From assembly GCA_948474755.1 (NCBI GenBank), contig CAOLHI010001823.1, positions 372,001 to 436,000 of the forward strand: DNA of 64,000 nucleotides, given 5' to 3'. The translations under genes were made by a program, and so were the position numbers. Position 1 is the first letter of the stretch, and every line of letters begins with the position of its first letter. The notes under the pieces were generated by a model, which was given only the letters and a program-made list of their open reading frames with translations, was not told where the DNA came from and did no database searches. The stretch comes from Ctenosaura bakeri. Lineage: Eukaryota > Chordata > Lepidosauria > Squamata > Iguanidae. Positions 23,901 through 38,900 of the stretch are shown one piece after another.

Positions 23901-26900
23901 GAAAATAGCATAGGAAGCTGATGAGAGTGACTGTCATCTGATTAATAGGATAAAATACAGAACAAAGTGAGGAGAAACAATAGTAATTGAAAGGAAAAAA
24001 CATGGTCTGATTTTCTTTAGGGATACAGAATAACTATTTTATTATAGCGAGAAAATAATCTACCTTAACTTTTTTTTCTTTTACCTATCCGACTTTTCAT
24101 CAAAAATGTATATGCTAAGCAGCTCATTTATGCTAGCATATTTATGTCCCACCCAATTATTATTTGTTAATGCTGCTTAAGATAATGATACCTATCTGTA
24201 CTTTTTACATTTACATTCCCCCTCATCTCACTAAGTATGTTCTTCCTGTTCCACCCCAAACATGTATATAAATATCTGTCAGCTAAAGCAACATTCCATG
24301 CATTTGATGGAGTGTGATGCAGTCTGCAAAAGATTATGCTGAATAAACTGTGTTAGTTTTTAAGGGTAGATACTCATTGGTAGATAAACGTAGATAATAC
24401 AGCCTGTTGTTTTTGCTGCAAAAAAACTAAAAGGTCTCCCTCCTCCCAAAAACTTTGAAAGGCATTTCTTGATGTAAGGGGGAAAAAAGTAAGTGTCAGT
24501 TGACTGTGGCAGGTGTATCTCCCACTCCCCTTAACACCATCCTTGTACTTCTCTTCAATATAAATCTTTTCTACATCTTCATTTCTGTGCCTGTTGTTTT
24601 GTTTCCCTGATAATGTTTAACGGTAGAAGTAGATGGTCTTCCTCTCTTACATACATTTAAGTAGGACATATGTGTGAGTAAACAGTTCAAATGTCCACAT
24701 CATATTCCCAAGACAGATAAATGTGGAACTTATCAAACAAGACTGTCTTTTCTTTCTCATTGTTTGAATCTATTTCCCCAAAATCTGAACAAGCATCTAC
24801 CTTAATAAGTTTCTACCTACCCTCTTTTCTTGCCTCTCCCCAGTTCCTGTTTTTCTCACCACTACCATCATGAGATGGCTGCTTCAAGGAGCAGAGCATG
24901 GGAGCAACAAATTGCACTGTTCCCATATTCCTGGAGGACCTTTGTTGCTGCTGCTGTCTTGCCTCCATTGCTGTGTTCCTAACCTGACCCTCCCCTATTT
25001 TTCTGCCTTCCTTGACTCACTTCATGCCTCTGCCATGCCACACCCTCCATTCTCTGCACTCTTGACAGAAGAGTATCTCCACATTTTGCCCCATATCTTA
25101 GCTTCTGCAAGTGCTAGATATTTAGTTTTTATTTATTTTTAACTGAAAGCTTGGCATCTGAGCCAAATGGTCCCAAATGGCACCAAGTAGTATGCCTAGA
25201 ATCTGTGTAAAGCCAAGATATCTGGGTGATACGGCAACCCTGTGTTTACATCTTATGTGAGATCTGGGCAGCAACCACAATGCTCAGGTCATGTATGAAT
25301 TAGGCCATATTCAAACTTTATAGAATGATGAAAGCATTAGGTACTGGACACATCAGAAGCAATGCTTAGTGGTATGTGCTACATGGGAATATGCATTTGG
25401 AAATAACAGTGTAAAATCAAGCAGGACACCAATTTACAGATACCTTGTAAAAAGCTTCTTCAAAGACCAGCAGGGGCCCTGAGAAACCTATGACAAGGAG
25501 AGGTTGAGCACTCAGCAGAGAAAAGAGCATGCCAAGCACTGATGTGGAGATGATCAGCTCTGAAACACCCATGAGGCCTTCTGTCTTTTCACCTGCAGGT
25601 AAAAAATAGTCTTTCTCAGGTCCACTGCAGAGTGGCAAAAACACAAACGTAGCTCCTTCTGATATACATGGCTCATGACAAGGGAAATACCATAGCCTTT
25701 TATCTCAGCTGCCACTGCTAATGACTTTCACTATGCATATGTACTCTACTACCATACCTGGATTTGACAATGGCCTGGAGGAAGTTCAATAGACTGAATC
25801 CTGACAAAAAGGAGACTCTATGGCTAGGTGGTTCTCAGTCTGAGACATTGGTAACTAATCTGTTCTGAATACACTTACCTGGGGGCGGGAGGGACAGACA
25901 CTGTTTGGGGCAGGGGATGTTCCCTGCCCCAGTTTGTTACCAAAGTCCAGGTAGCCTAGCAGCATGGCATGGATTTATGAGCGTCAGATGGTTTGCTAAC
26001 TGCAGCTGCTACTCTATTAATCTCATCATTCTATTATTGTAATGAATTATACATGTGGATGTTCTTGAAGATGACTCAGAAATGTCAACTGGTAATGAAC
26101 ATGGGTGCCAGGACTTTAACTTAAGTCCAGTGATATCATTCAAATTTCGAAAGAACTACATTGGTTGCAAGTTAGACAATTCAAGGAGCTGGTAATGACT
26201 TGCTTGGGACTCAAAGGCTTGAAGGAGTGTCTCTCCCTACAATACCCTGGCTTTGCCTTAAGATTTTTGCTGAGTCTCTTCTCCATGTAACCTCCAGTCC
26301 CTTAATGACCATCAATAGTGAAGATGCATTATGTATGTACTAATTCAGAGCCTTTTCTGCAGTGGGTGCCCTGACTCTGGAATGCCCACCCCTGAAAGAT
26401 ATGAATGGTACCAACATCACAACTTGCCAGCACTAGATGAGGACTTTTCTACTTGTCTCAGCATTTTAAAAGTTTGTTTTCCCATTCTGTATGTCAGTGT
26501 ATTATAGCCTTTTAGTCTGCCTTTCAGTTTGTAGTTGTTATGTAACTGTATTTTTTATTTTGTTTAAATTATTTTACTGTCTGTTATAAATAGCTCTGGA
26601 ATGCATTGAATGAAAGGTGGTTTAAAAACACACAGATGCATATACACAGGTGTAAATAGACCATGGAATCTCCATGTAAATAGAAAACACTTTAATTTTA
26701 GGGAATTTCTAGCAGATAATTGCTAAACAAAGAAGACATTTCTGCACAAAAATCCCAGTTACAGGTGATGGCAAGTGATAGGGAATCTTATAGCGGCAGT
26801 GATAATGAATCCTGTGCTTTGTTCAAGCACCGTCTTGGAGGCTATCTGCACTGGTTACTACCCGGATAAAAATGAGCCACATTTTCTGAAAGAAGCACAG

Positions 26901-29900
26901 ATGTGTTCTAAGGAAAATGGTACTTGCCTTTGCCTGCTTCTGGCTGGCTATCATTTTGTCTAGATCAGCTTCTAATATGAGCAGGAAGTGTAAAAAGTAA
27001 GCCTGCGGCCAGCGTTCTGTTTTCTTTTGGTCTATAGTTTATATCACACAGCACCTAGCTTTCAAACTGTATTTATTTAATTAATTTATATCTCTTCTTT
27101 CTTCCACAGTAAAACTCAAAGTGACATATATGGCATTCCTTAAGTGGATACCATTTAGGCACTGATCAAAATCAGATCCACATAGCTTCACCAAGGTTGT
27201 TGCACCATGTTCCCACACACCATACCCTGATGCTTAATAAGAAATATAATGACATGCATGAATATTCATAGAATATAATATGAGCAGGGAGGACTGGACC
27301 CTGGAAAAATTTCTCCAAGTCATGACTAAATAGTCATGAAGGGACCTTACCTTATAATTTTTTTGGAAAAATGTATTCTCCTAGCTCTGTTTAGTTAAAG
27401 GCTGCTGCTCTGCTGTCCGAGACATGAAGTTACTGTACATGTGGAACCCTTTAGCTATTTGCAAGAGGCAGGAGATCACTCCTGATTTTCCTTTATTTTT
27501 CTGGAAGCAGGTGATGACACATTGTTTGATGGAAGACATTCTTAAGACTAAAATTAATTTAAAACCTGAACTGTTCCTATTGGGACTAATGGATGACCAG
27601 ATGAATAAGAACTTTGTAAAGCTTATACAATATAAGAAAATGGTGGCAAGAATTTTGTATGTGTAGAAGTGGAAAGATTCTACAAAATCATCTCAAGATG
27701 ATTGGATGATAAAGCTGTTGGACATGGCTGAGATGGATAAACTGATGGCCTTAACTACAAAAAGTTATTTGAAGGAATCTAAGAAGCAATGGGAGAAGGT
27801 TATAATATACCTAAGAGAAGGTGAGGGGAGACATGCAACATTAGATTTTGAGTAAAAAGATTAGAATTATTGCAGAACACTATTTTGAATCTCTAAGAGT
27901 ATTTTACATTTAAATTAAGTAGTAGAGCAAGTATTTTATGAGCATAAATGTAGCTTAAATTTTATATAATTATAGTATTAGATTATTACAATGACCATTT
28001 ATGCATGGATATTGATAGAATTTAGAGGAAGTGTAACTTTTTGTTGGTATCTGTTTTCTGTTTTCTGAGGAGTCAGAAGTCAAGTGTATGACTTTACTAC
28101 CTCTTCTTGAGTTGTTATAGTTTGTGTAGTTAGTTAGTTAGTTGCTTAGCTGTTTAGTTTAGTCAGTAGATATGTTGGTGTGTTGTTCCCTTGTATGTTG
28201 TTAAATATGTTTTCCATAAAAATATTTTAAATATTTTTCTGAAAAAATAAGTTCTGCTCCCCTGCCCTCCCCATCCCTCATTTAGGGTCCTGGGTCATGA
28301 CTTACAGAATGAGTAAGGGACATGCATAGATTGGAAAGCCTCAGAGCCAGGCAAAAGTGAAATGGGACAGAGTCAAACTCATCTGGACATAGCAAGAACC
28401 AAACTGAGTCTGCCTTTTTGGCCAGAATGGGCACAGGCAACAATGAACCAATCCCAGCCATTTAGCTAGTAGAAGCACAGGCAGAAATTTAACTAATCCT
28501 GCTCAACTTCTTGGGCAGCACAGGCAGATAGATAGGAAACAGCTTGAGCAGAGAATGGGGATGGGGAGGAGGAGGGTTACCTAGCAGTCCCCCAAAGGTG
28601 ATGGCAGGAGAGAGAGCAGCGAAGTAGATGAATAGCACGGCTGCGAGGCACTGGCTGTGCAGGGCATCTCTGAGGTCACTCAGATACTTGGGGTACCTGC
28701 GCTTTATGTCCCGCACCAAACCACCAAAGAAAATGCCAGTGCGCTTCAAAGGGTCATCTTCCTCCTCACCCTCCTCTTCCTCTTCAACTTTTACCTCACA
28801 CACTTCTGTAAAGACATGAACAACATAGCATGAGAATGCTGAGGAGCAAGGAAAGGGGGAAGTAGCAGCAAGACATCCTTGCATTTGGCACCAGCTTCCT
28901 GCCGGTGGTCATCTCTAATTCCTCTTCCCTTGTCTACTCTAAAAATCTCCCATTAGCACCCACCAACTTGCAGCTTCTCTCTTATGAGCTGGCACAGAGG
29001 CACATATGGACTATGCCAACCTTTACCCACCCTACCCAGGGCATGAAGCAAAATCAGTAGCTACAAAAGACAGAGAAAAGACCTTTGGCTTCTTGAACAT
29101 TCCCTTCTTTTGTGGTTTTTTTCTGTTCCCGCTCTTTTCTCTTCCTCAGGAGCACTTTCTGGAAGGTGGCAATTGACTTGAGCAAATCTTTCCCCTCTAC
29201 TTCTGATGGAGGGATGACAATGCTACAGTCAAGGAACTCATTGATGGCATTCAGCAGGTCCTGACGGTCATCTGCCATGTAAGCAGCTTCATGAAAACGC
29301 TATCAGCCAATAAAGGAACATGGTTAGGCCAAATAAATGAATACAAAATAAAATAAAATCCCTCCATAAGATCTCCACAAGGTGTCCTCCTGGATACCAT
29401 TAGCTGGTGAAACCACATCTGAATCAACATGTGTCCACCAATCCACTTTCAACTCAGCAATAATTCAATGTGGCTGACAGCCTAATCTAAACCAGGGTCA
29501 TGGAAACAAGAAAAGTTCCATCTCTCCTCTTTACTAGATTCCTTGAGACATCACCATCACTATTTGTTCCTGTAAGCACATTTTTGCTGAAGATGTCATG
29601 CTTGGAAATTACAATCAGAATCTTTGAAGTTAAAACTGATGGGTCTTTATTCCAACAACAGGCATGGAAATGTGCATGTGTCAACACTAAGGCACCACCT
29701 AGTATACAGCCTGTTTTCCCACACACAGGAATTGATGAGCTTTGTACTGAACTGTCAGCAACCATAATATTATATTATACAACAGTTATGTTTTTCCCCA
29801 GTATAGCTTTAATCAAAATATTACTCTTTTTGTTTTAAATTGTGTGATCAAATGAGGCAATAGCTTAAAGGATGTTATCTTGACTATCTAACACAAAAGT

Positions 29901-32900
29901 ACATAATTTCTTTTAATCTTTCTCTAACTACTTATCTACATACTCAACACTGTTGAATTTCTTTGAATTGCATCTGTTCTGCATCAGACAGAATGGGATC
30001 CACTATAAGATTAAAGGTTCTCTTGTGCTTTTTTAAAATGGAATATTTACAGTTAATTAATTAAAACATCTACTTCAGTAGTCAATACAGGAAAGGCTAC
30101 TGCAGGGTAAATAAACATGGTTTTAAGCAAGTGGAAAAGAACCTTCAGCAATATTGAAGTGTGTAAGCATCTGCACACTTGTGTGTATATTCAGGCAGTA
30201 ATCCTTAGTTTAGAGAACAAAGATGTTAGAAATACTTAGGAGTGGCTGTTTCTATTTGTGAAATACTAGAGAAAATGGAGCAGTTGTATGAGGTCTACTG
30301 AGCTATTTGAAGCATAACAGCAGGAGAAGAGCTCTGCTGGCCTATCTAGTCAGTGGACAGGTTGCTTACCTGTAACCATAGTTCTTTGAGTGGTCATCTG
30401 TGAACTCACACAAATGGGGTTTACTGCACCTGCACAGTGCATCATTCAGAATCTTCTTAAACTATTATATAAGCATTTTGCTGGTGGCCCTTCCTCCCTT
30501 GCCCCATGTGACCAGTCTGATTCCTGCTCAGACCCTTGGTTCCCTGGATGCTGATGCTGCAGTCAAGCGGCTAAGAAGAGAGCATGACACATACATGGGA
30601 GGAAGGGCAGGTGTTCTGTGAGTTGACAGGTGACCTCTCAAATAACTACAGCTATAGAAAAGCAATCTGTCTTTCTTCTTTATAATCTCTGTGATTGACA
30701 GAAATGGGAGACTAGCAAGCCATTCATCGCAGGAGTTGGGAGTGTCACGCAACACAAGAAAATAGCAAGCCTCTCCCAAAGGCAGCATCAGCTCTGGACC
30801 TAGCATCCAACCTATAACGAATAATGAAAGTCAGAGGATGAGACCAAATAGCTGCCTTGCAAATGTCCACCAGAGACATGACCTTCAAAAAGGCCAGTGA
30901 GGTAGCCATAACCCTGGTACAATGGCTATGCACATGAACAGGAGGACCTTTTTTTGCCAGTTCATGAGCCAGATTGCTCATGCTTAGAAAGGTGTTGAGA
31001 TTACACAGGTAGACCCTTCTTGTTAGAAGAGTAACACACACAAAGCCTCTTGGACTGGGAAAAGTCAGCATTCCTGTTGGTGTAGAAGACCAAAGCTCAC
31101 CTAATATCAAGACAATGCAGAGTACAGTCCAAATCAGATGTAAGGTTCTATATAAATGTAGGTAAGACAATGTCCTGGTGCCACTGGAGAGCTGCCAAAG
31201 GACCAGCTCCAGGCTTCACTGAGGTGTAGGTCCCAACACTGTGAGATGAAGATTCTTGTACATGGTGGACTTGTGCTTGGTCTTGATCTAGGTGACAAAA
31301 AGGACATGAATTTGTTCCATTTATGTGCACAGGACTGCTGAGTTGCAGGCCTATGTGCAGCTGCAATGATCTGTCAAATCACTGCAGAAAAGACAGTCCA
31401 GAAAAACACTCTCCAAACCATTAGCCTGAGGGTGTTCAGGTCTGATTGTCTCACTCACCCATCATATATAGTATCAGAAGATCTGGTCCTCTGGTAGTCT
31501 GAGGCAGGAGCCCCAAGTGAGATGGAGAAGAAGGGCAAACCTAGGAGGTCGCCATAGAGTAATCAGAATGCACTTTGCCTTGTCTCTCCAAATTTTGGCA
31601 TTCACTCTGGTGACAAGGGGAAATGGAGGAAAAGCGTACATAACAGGGCCTTTCCAATGAAACAGCAAGGTATCACTGAGAGAGACTTTTCCCCAATGTT
31701 CCCTGGATCAGTAAGTCTGGCATTGCCTGTTCTGTGCTGAGGTGAAGAGATGCATTTATGGAGTGCCTTACCTGAAGTCGGCATGAAGTATGTCATGATG
31801 AAATCTCCACGTGGGGCAAGAGGTTGGTGTCCTGCTGAGACTTCTCTACTGAGAGATGGATTGTGGAGATGGGAGATGCCTCTGTCAATGCACCAGTCCC
31901 ACAGATGGAATATAAGATGAAGCCTGTTCCTCCCCCGTTGTTCAGGTAGTACACCACTGTAGTGTTGTTGGAGACTACCAGAACAACCTTGCCACACACA
32001 GGAGAACTTTGAAGGCCCAGAAGGTTTTCTCCACAGTCAACATCTTAAGGGTGTTGGTAGTGGGCATTTTATGCCTATGCTCCAATGTGTTGTCTTCCTC
32101 CTTGCTAAAGAGGCCACCCTCATCAAATGGAAGGTCTTCTATAGTTGTTCATGCTTAATGTGGCAATCCAGACAAACACAACTATAAACATCTCCATAAT
32201 ATGATAGCTCCTGCCAATGTCTTCCCATTGCAGTCAGCTGCGTGCCTTGCAGTGTTCAGTTGCTGAGTGGCTAGGCTGTGAGCCTCCATCTGCAATGCTC
32301 TTGCCTTGTCATCTGTAGACAACTTTGCCAAGAAGTGGGTCATCCTCTTCTAGAGGTTCTGTTGATACGCAGCCATGTAGGCCTCATTATTAGCCATTCT
32401 GAAGGAGAAGGTGGCAGTAAAATAGAATGTATTGGCCAGTAAGTCTGATTATTTGCCTTTTTTGTCAACAAGAGTGATGTGTTTCTTTTGTGTGGACTTG
32501 GATTGTGCTGCTTCAATAACGATGAAGTTAGGTTTGGAGTGATGCAGGAGCCAATCTGAACCAGATTCCACCACACAGTACAGGCTATCCACTTTCTTGG
32601 AGGTTGGTTGAATTGTGAAGGAGTAGCCCAAAACCTATGTGCTACCTTCAGGAGGGATGGTATGAGTAGTATCAATGGCAGTGTTGGAACTCTTGTCTAA
32701 ATCTGACAGTAGACTGGATCTACAGGCTCAAGCTCAGGTTGTTTGACTTCTAATTCTAATACTTGCACCATGTTCATCCTCCATTACACAATGGCATGTA
32801 CATCATCAGTTGGTCAGGCTGACTCATGCTGTCTCAAAGTAGCCAGAGGAGAATACATTGGTGGCATGCCTGAAGAAACAGAGGAAGAATCCAAATTGGA

Positions 32901-35900
32901 ATCTTCCGATGTCTACAAAACATGAATGAGATGCCTGCTAGTACAAGGCAGAAAAGCAGGAGCACGAGGGGGAGACCTCAAAACCAGAGGCTGAATCTAC
33001 TTAGAAGGCACTGGTGGAAATGTGCGATGAACAGTGGATTCAGAAGGCTGAGTCAAACGTGAAGGCTGAGCAGGGAGCTCAGAGCATGCCTCAGGAGACT
33101 TTGTGCTCTGCTGTTCCTGTTGGAAAGATCATGGCCTGCTCAGTACCAAAGGTGATAGCCTCAAAGCAGGGTGTAAACATTGATACTGAGGGCAGTGATG
33201 GTACTGTGGGCTATGTCGGTGGTGAAGTAGGTCATACGAATTACATCAATGGTGAAGTGGATCACACTGGTGGTAAAGTGGTCTCAAATGATGAATGGGA
33301 ACGGTCATGCTCATACTCCTTGTAGCTGAATTTAGAAGAGGAAGAGCAATGGTACCAACAGTACAGAAAGTACTTGCATTGAGGCTGATACCATTCATAA
33401 ACCTTATGGCTATAACTTCCCAAATCATGTCCATCCCATCAATAGTTGGACTGGTGATGGTACTGATAGCATGGAGAGATCTAGGCTAATGACTCCAGAC
33501 CTAGACTGAGGCAAATCCATTCTCTAAGACATCTCTGAAGAAGAGGCTGAATGCCAACTTTGAATTGACTAATGAGGCAGAGGAGGCTGAGGAGAAGAGT
33601 CCTTCCCTGATGGAGCTGGTGTGAGGAGGAACTAACAGCAGAATCCACATGTAGTAAGCCAGGAGATATTTGCAGACCCTCAGGAGATGACTCAAGTATC
33701 TCACCTTCAGAGGCCATGCCAGCCTGCATCATTTGAGGAGAATCTTCCATAGGACTTTCACACAGCTCCTGAACAGGAGATGAGTGATGACAACTCAACA
33801 AAACTGGTACCAACACTTCTGTTTCCTGCACTGACCCTGGACAAGGAGGCTGAGCACAACAGTCAGAGGTATGTGGTGGGGAAGGGAACAACCTAGGCTG
33901 CGAAACATCCTTTACTTTCTTTTTCTTTTCATATCATATCTTCTCCAACCAATGCTTAGAGGAGGATGCTTCCAATTTCATAGATCATCCCAGTGCTGAT
34001 GGGATATGAGATTGAGCCTCCATATCAACAGAATGAGAGATTGATACCTACCTGTGATAATGGGGCTTCCCATTATCTAGACTTAGCTAAAGGGGGACAT
34101 TGCCCTCTTCAGGTAAACCAAGGGTTAATAAGGTGTTGGGGATTAGATTACATCATAGGTCATGTGGGTCAGCATCATAGGTCATGTGGTCAGCATCATA
34201 GGTCATGGGGTGAGACTGACCAATCAAAAAGGAAAGAAGTGAGCATCTTCAGGATGCTTCCAGATGCTTCCAAGGAGAAGTTATAAAACTTCTTGGAGGC
34301 CATGTGGCCGAGAGACAACAAGGAGATAACAAAGGGATAACAACCAAGGAACCTCCTGGAGGGGGGTTCTGTGCCAGTAGCAGGCTGGAGGCCATAGGCC
34401 TCGCCTCCTGGCCTTCCTTTAGAACATCTAAGCATATAGGAACAACTGTGAGTAATAAGACTAAAGTTATCTAGTCGCGTTAGGGACTTTTCTGTTATTT
34501 TGGAGGATGGCTGATCTAAAGAATGTATCTGTGCTTGCATATCTGTTCTTTCTGTAACTAAGCGTGCCTGGAAAGAGGGAGCTTCCCATGTGGGGTGATT
34601 TGCCTTGTTTATTTGAATATCTTTAATAAATACTTTCTGTAAAAGACTCTGTTTCTCTCCTTCCCACGCCAAGCTAGGTAGACTGGGGGAAAAGGAAGAT
34701 CCTTAAGCTTAGGGATGTACGTGGTTGGACAGGGTCCCGCTGTACTGTACAACTGTCCAGATAATTCATAATTCAGCGGGTGGTGGCAGCGAAGATGAAT
34801 TAACAGCTAAAAATCATAAAGGTTGGAATATACATCCCAGCAGCGCATGGTGTCATTTTCCAGCCTCACATGGTAGCGTATGGTGGGATGTGGCATTCCC
34901 AGCCTCACATGGTGGCAGCGGTGGGATTTGGAGAGTTGGGGGTTTAAATTGCAGAAAGTAGGGGGTTTTCAGTCTCTCTCCAGTATCCTCTGTGTCTCCT
35001 GCGAAGGAATTAGATCAGGAGAGGGGGGGAGTGGGCGAGAAAGGGCTTCGTTGCCTTTGTTTGTTTAAAAAGGCTTTGAGAGGTTTTTTTTCTTCCTTTT
35101 TTCTTTCCCTTCCCTCCCTCCTTGCAGTGGAAAGGGAGGGGGGTAGGAAGTGAGGGGGCTTGGTTTGGCTTTGTTGCTTAAACAGGCTTTTGAATTTTTT
35201 CCCCCTTTCCCTCCTTCCTGGTGGCTGGAAAGGGAGGGAGAGGAGGGGGTTTGGGGGGGCGGAGCTGCCTACCAGAGTCACTCTTGGCGAAAGGGTGGTT
35301 TTTGGGCTTTCAGTGAAGAGCTGCCTGCTCTGTCCTGCAAAGCCTCTGTTTGGGAAAGGAGTGATTTTTCCTTTGGATTTCCTTCTTTCTACTTTGGTAG
35401 TGAGAGATGGATTGTTAAAGCTGCTAAACTCATTCTGTTTTGAGTCAGCAGCCGGCATTTTTCAATCTGCTCTCCAGCAGCAAAGAGAATACACTAGCAT
35501 ATCAAAAGGAAGGTGCTTGTAGCAGGAATTTGCTAAGTACCTAAATTGAATCACTGAGGCAGAGGTTTTTCTCTCTTTTCCTTCAGGAGGAGGAGGGGGG
35601 TGACGAAAGGGGACTGAGGAGAAAGGCTTGGGATTTCTCCACTTTTCTTTGCTTTTGGGATTCTGGCACTGCATATTCTTTGGATCAGCCAATCAGACGT
35701 TTGTTTGTTTTTAAGTTTTCGCGTGCACAGAGGTAGTTAGTGTATGAAACTCAGGTCTGGCAGGCTGTTAGAATACATTATGGATCCTGAAGTTGCAGTG
35801 ACCCCTACTGGCAGCAATGCCACACAGCAGAATGCTACAGAAGTTAGCTCATCTGCTCAACCAGCTACCCCTAGTGGTAGTAATCTGGCACAGCAAGGGG

Positions 35901-38900
35901 CTGCTATGCCAGCAACAGCCTTTGGCCCCCTGCTGCTTTCTGGGAAGCAATAAGCCTCATGCAGGACAAGTTAACACCTGAACAGATTTCAGGGTTCCTG
36001 GCTAAAACAATGGAGATGATACGCCTAGAAGAGGCTGCCAGGGCAGCAGATGGTTTGTTGCCTCCAGAGGTGAGGAGGTATTCCAGCCTACTGTGGTAAT
36101 GCATTCTACAGACAAGCAGGAACACCAACAACCGCAGTCTGAGGCCAGCACGCGAGGCCAGCCAGGGAAAAAGGCTAGCCCTAAATGCTTTCTCTGTGGA
36201 GAGCTTGGACATATTAAAGCCAACTGTCAGCAGAAGCCTAGTTGGCCCAGTTAGTGGTTGCGTCAGCTGCCAGGGAGTCTTCACTGCAACCTGAGGACCA
36301 ACCTGAACTTGGACTGCAGTCACTGTCTCCTGCTACACCAGAAGGAGTCCTGCCGGAAGAGGTGGAGGAACCTGGGGCAGACTCTCAACATAGCATCGTA
36401 GGCCCAGAGATCGAGACCATCCATGCTGATACCTCGGATGTCAGAGCAGCTGCTGGCGGAAGTCCAGGAAGAGCTTCTCCATGCCAAGAGGGTAGTCAGC
36501 CTGGTCTCATGCTGGTCCCTGTCACACCTGACTCAGCGTTGCTCAGGGGGGCGGGAGAGTCTCAAGTGACACCGAGCAGAGTCAGGTGCTGGACAACATG
36601 CCTGAGATGCAAAAGGTTGGTGCAGAGGAGGAGAATCCAACAACGCTGACTCCAGAGCCAGCAAGGGATTCAACAGCAGCGGAAACTCCAGAGGACACTC
36701 CAGCCAAGGGAACAGAACCTGGAGAAAATGCAGTGCAACGAGAATCTGAGGCGAGTCTGCCACTCCAGGTGGAACAGCTGGTTCCTGTTCAGCGACAGCA
36801 GTTCCAGGAAAACCAGGAAGCAGATGAGAGCTTTCAAGCTGCCTGGACCAGAGCAAAGGAAGAGGCGAAGTCTTCTCCAACGACGAAGGGGCCCAGATTT
36901 GTAATCGTTGAGGGCCTATTGTATCGTGAGTCTGGCCCAAGAGGTAGCAAGCGGGGCGTACGCGCTCGAGACAGTTGCTGGTGCCTTCTAAGTATAGAGC
37001 CAAACTCTTGAGTCTGGCTCATGATCATCCTAGTGGACATGCTGGGGTGAACAGTACGAAGGACAGATTGGGAAAGTCCTTCTTACTGGGAGGGGATGGG
37101 CAAGGATGTTACTGATTATGTCCGATCCTGTGAGGTTTGCCAGAGGGTAGGGAAATCCCAGGATCAAGCCAAGGCCCCTCTCCAACCACTTCCTATCATT
37201 GATGTCCCATTCCAGAGAGTGGCTGTGGACATCATGGGACCTTTCCCTAGGAAGACTGCTAGGGGAAAGCGGTATGTGCTCACCTTTGTGGACTGTTTGC
37301 TAAGAGGGTGCGGGGACTTTGCTAAAGTGGAAGCTATTAATAGCTGGTCCATTCCTCGTTCCAGGAAGCAGGTACAGTCGTTCCTTGGCCTAGCTGGGTA
37401 CTACCAGAGATTTGTGCCCAACTACAGCCAAGTGGCAGCACCTCTAACAGATCTGATAGGTTCCAAGAAGCCTAAGATAGTGAAATGGACAGCAGAGTGT
37501 CAAAAAGCCTTTGCAGCCTTGAAGCAGGCCTTGATGGCAGATCCTGTGCTCATGGCACCAGATTTTGACAAGCTGTTCATAGCAGATGCTTCTGATAGAG
37601 GCGTCGGAGCGGTCTTACTACAAGAGGGTACAGATGGAATCTTGCATCCCATTCTGTTCCTCAGCAAGAAGTTGTCTGCAAGGGAGTTCAATTGGTCCAT
37701 TCCAGAGAAGGAATGCTATGCCATTGTGTATGCGCTAGAGAAGCTGAGACCATATGTCTGGGGATGTCGCTTCAATCTCCAGACTGATCATGCTGCCCTC
37801 AGATGGCTCCATACAGTCCGGGGGGCTAACAAGAAGCTACTCCGATGGAGTCTGGCCCTACAAGACTTTGACTTCGACATTCAACATGTGGCTGGAAGTT
37901 CCAATGTGGTTGCGGACTCCTTGTCACACAGAGAACTGGAGGGAGGTTAAGAGGGATGAGCTTTACATGTCTGTTATTGATAATATGGTTAACCTGTACT
38001 GTTGTGTGTTTGTATATATTCTCTAACTTTTCCTTTCTTAGGTCCCAGGATGAAATCCCAGCCGGTGTGGCTCCAGCCTTCAGCTGTTTCCAGACCGTCT
38101 GAGATTTGGGGGGCGTGTGATAATGGGGCTTCCCATTATCTAGACTTAGCTAAAGGGGGACATTGCCCTCTTCAGGTAAACCAAGGGTTAATAAGGTGTT
38201 GGGGATTAGATTACATCATAGGTCATGTGGGTCAGCATCATAGGTCATGTGGTCAGCATCATAGGTCATGTGGTCAGCATCATAGGTCATGGGGTGAGAC
38301 TGACCAATCAAAAAGGAAAGAAGTGAGCATCTTCAGGATGCTTCCAGATGCTTCCAAGGAGAAGTTATAAAACTTCTTGGAGGCCATGTGGCCGAGAGAC
38401 AACAAGGAGATAACAAAGGGATAACAACCAAGGAACCTCCTGGAGGGGGGTTCTGTGCCAGTAGCAGGCTGGAGGCCATAGGCCTCGCCTCCTGGCCTTC
38501 CTTTAGAACATCTAAGCATATAGGAACAACTGTGAGTAATAAGACTAAAGTTATCTAGTCGCGTTAGGGACTTTTCTGTTATTTTGGAGGATGGCTGATC
38601 TAAAGAATGTATCTGTGCTTGCATATCTGTTCTTTCTGTAACTAAGCGTGCCTGGGAAGAGGGAGCTTCCCATGTGGGGTGATTTGCCTTGTTTATTTGA
38701 ATATCTTTAATAAATACTTTCTGTAAAAGACTCTGTTTCTCTCCTTCCCACGCCAAGCTAGGTAGACTGGGGGAAAAGGAAGATCCTTAAGCTTAGGGAT
38801 ATACGTGGTTGGACAGGGTCCCGCTGTACTGTACAACTGTCCAGATAATTCATAATTCAGCGGGTGGTGGCAGCGAAGATGAATTAACAGCTAAAAATCA

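Noticed and set aside
34196..34672. 158-codon - strand frames repeated at 34196-34672 and 38280-38756
   Set aside because: They lie within the two LTRs on the antisense strand; identity follows from LTR identity, and no protein family is recognised.
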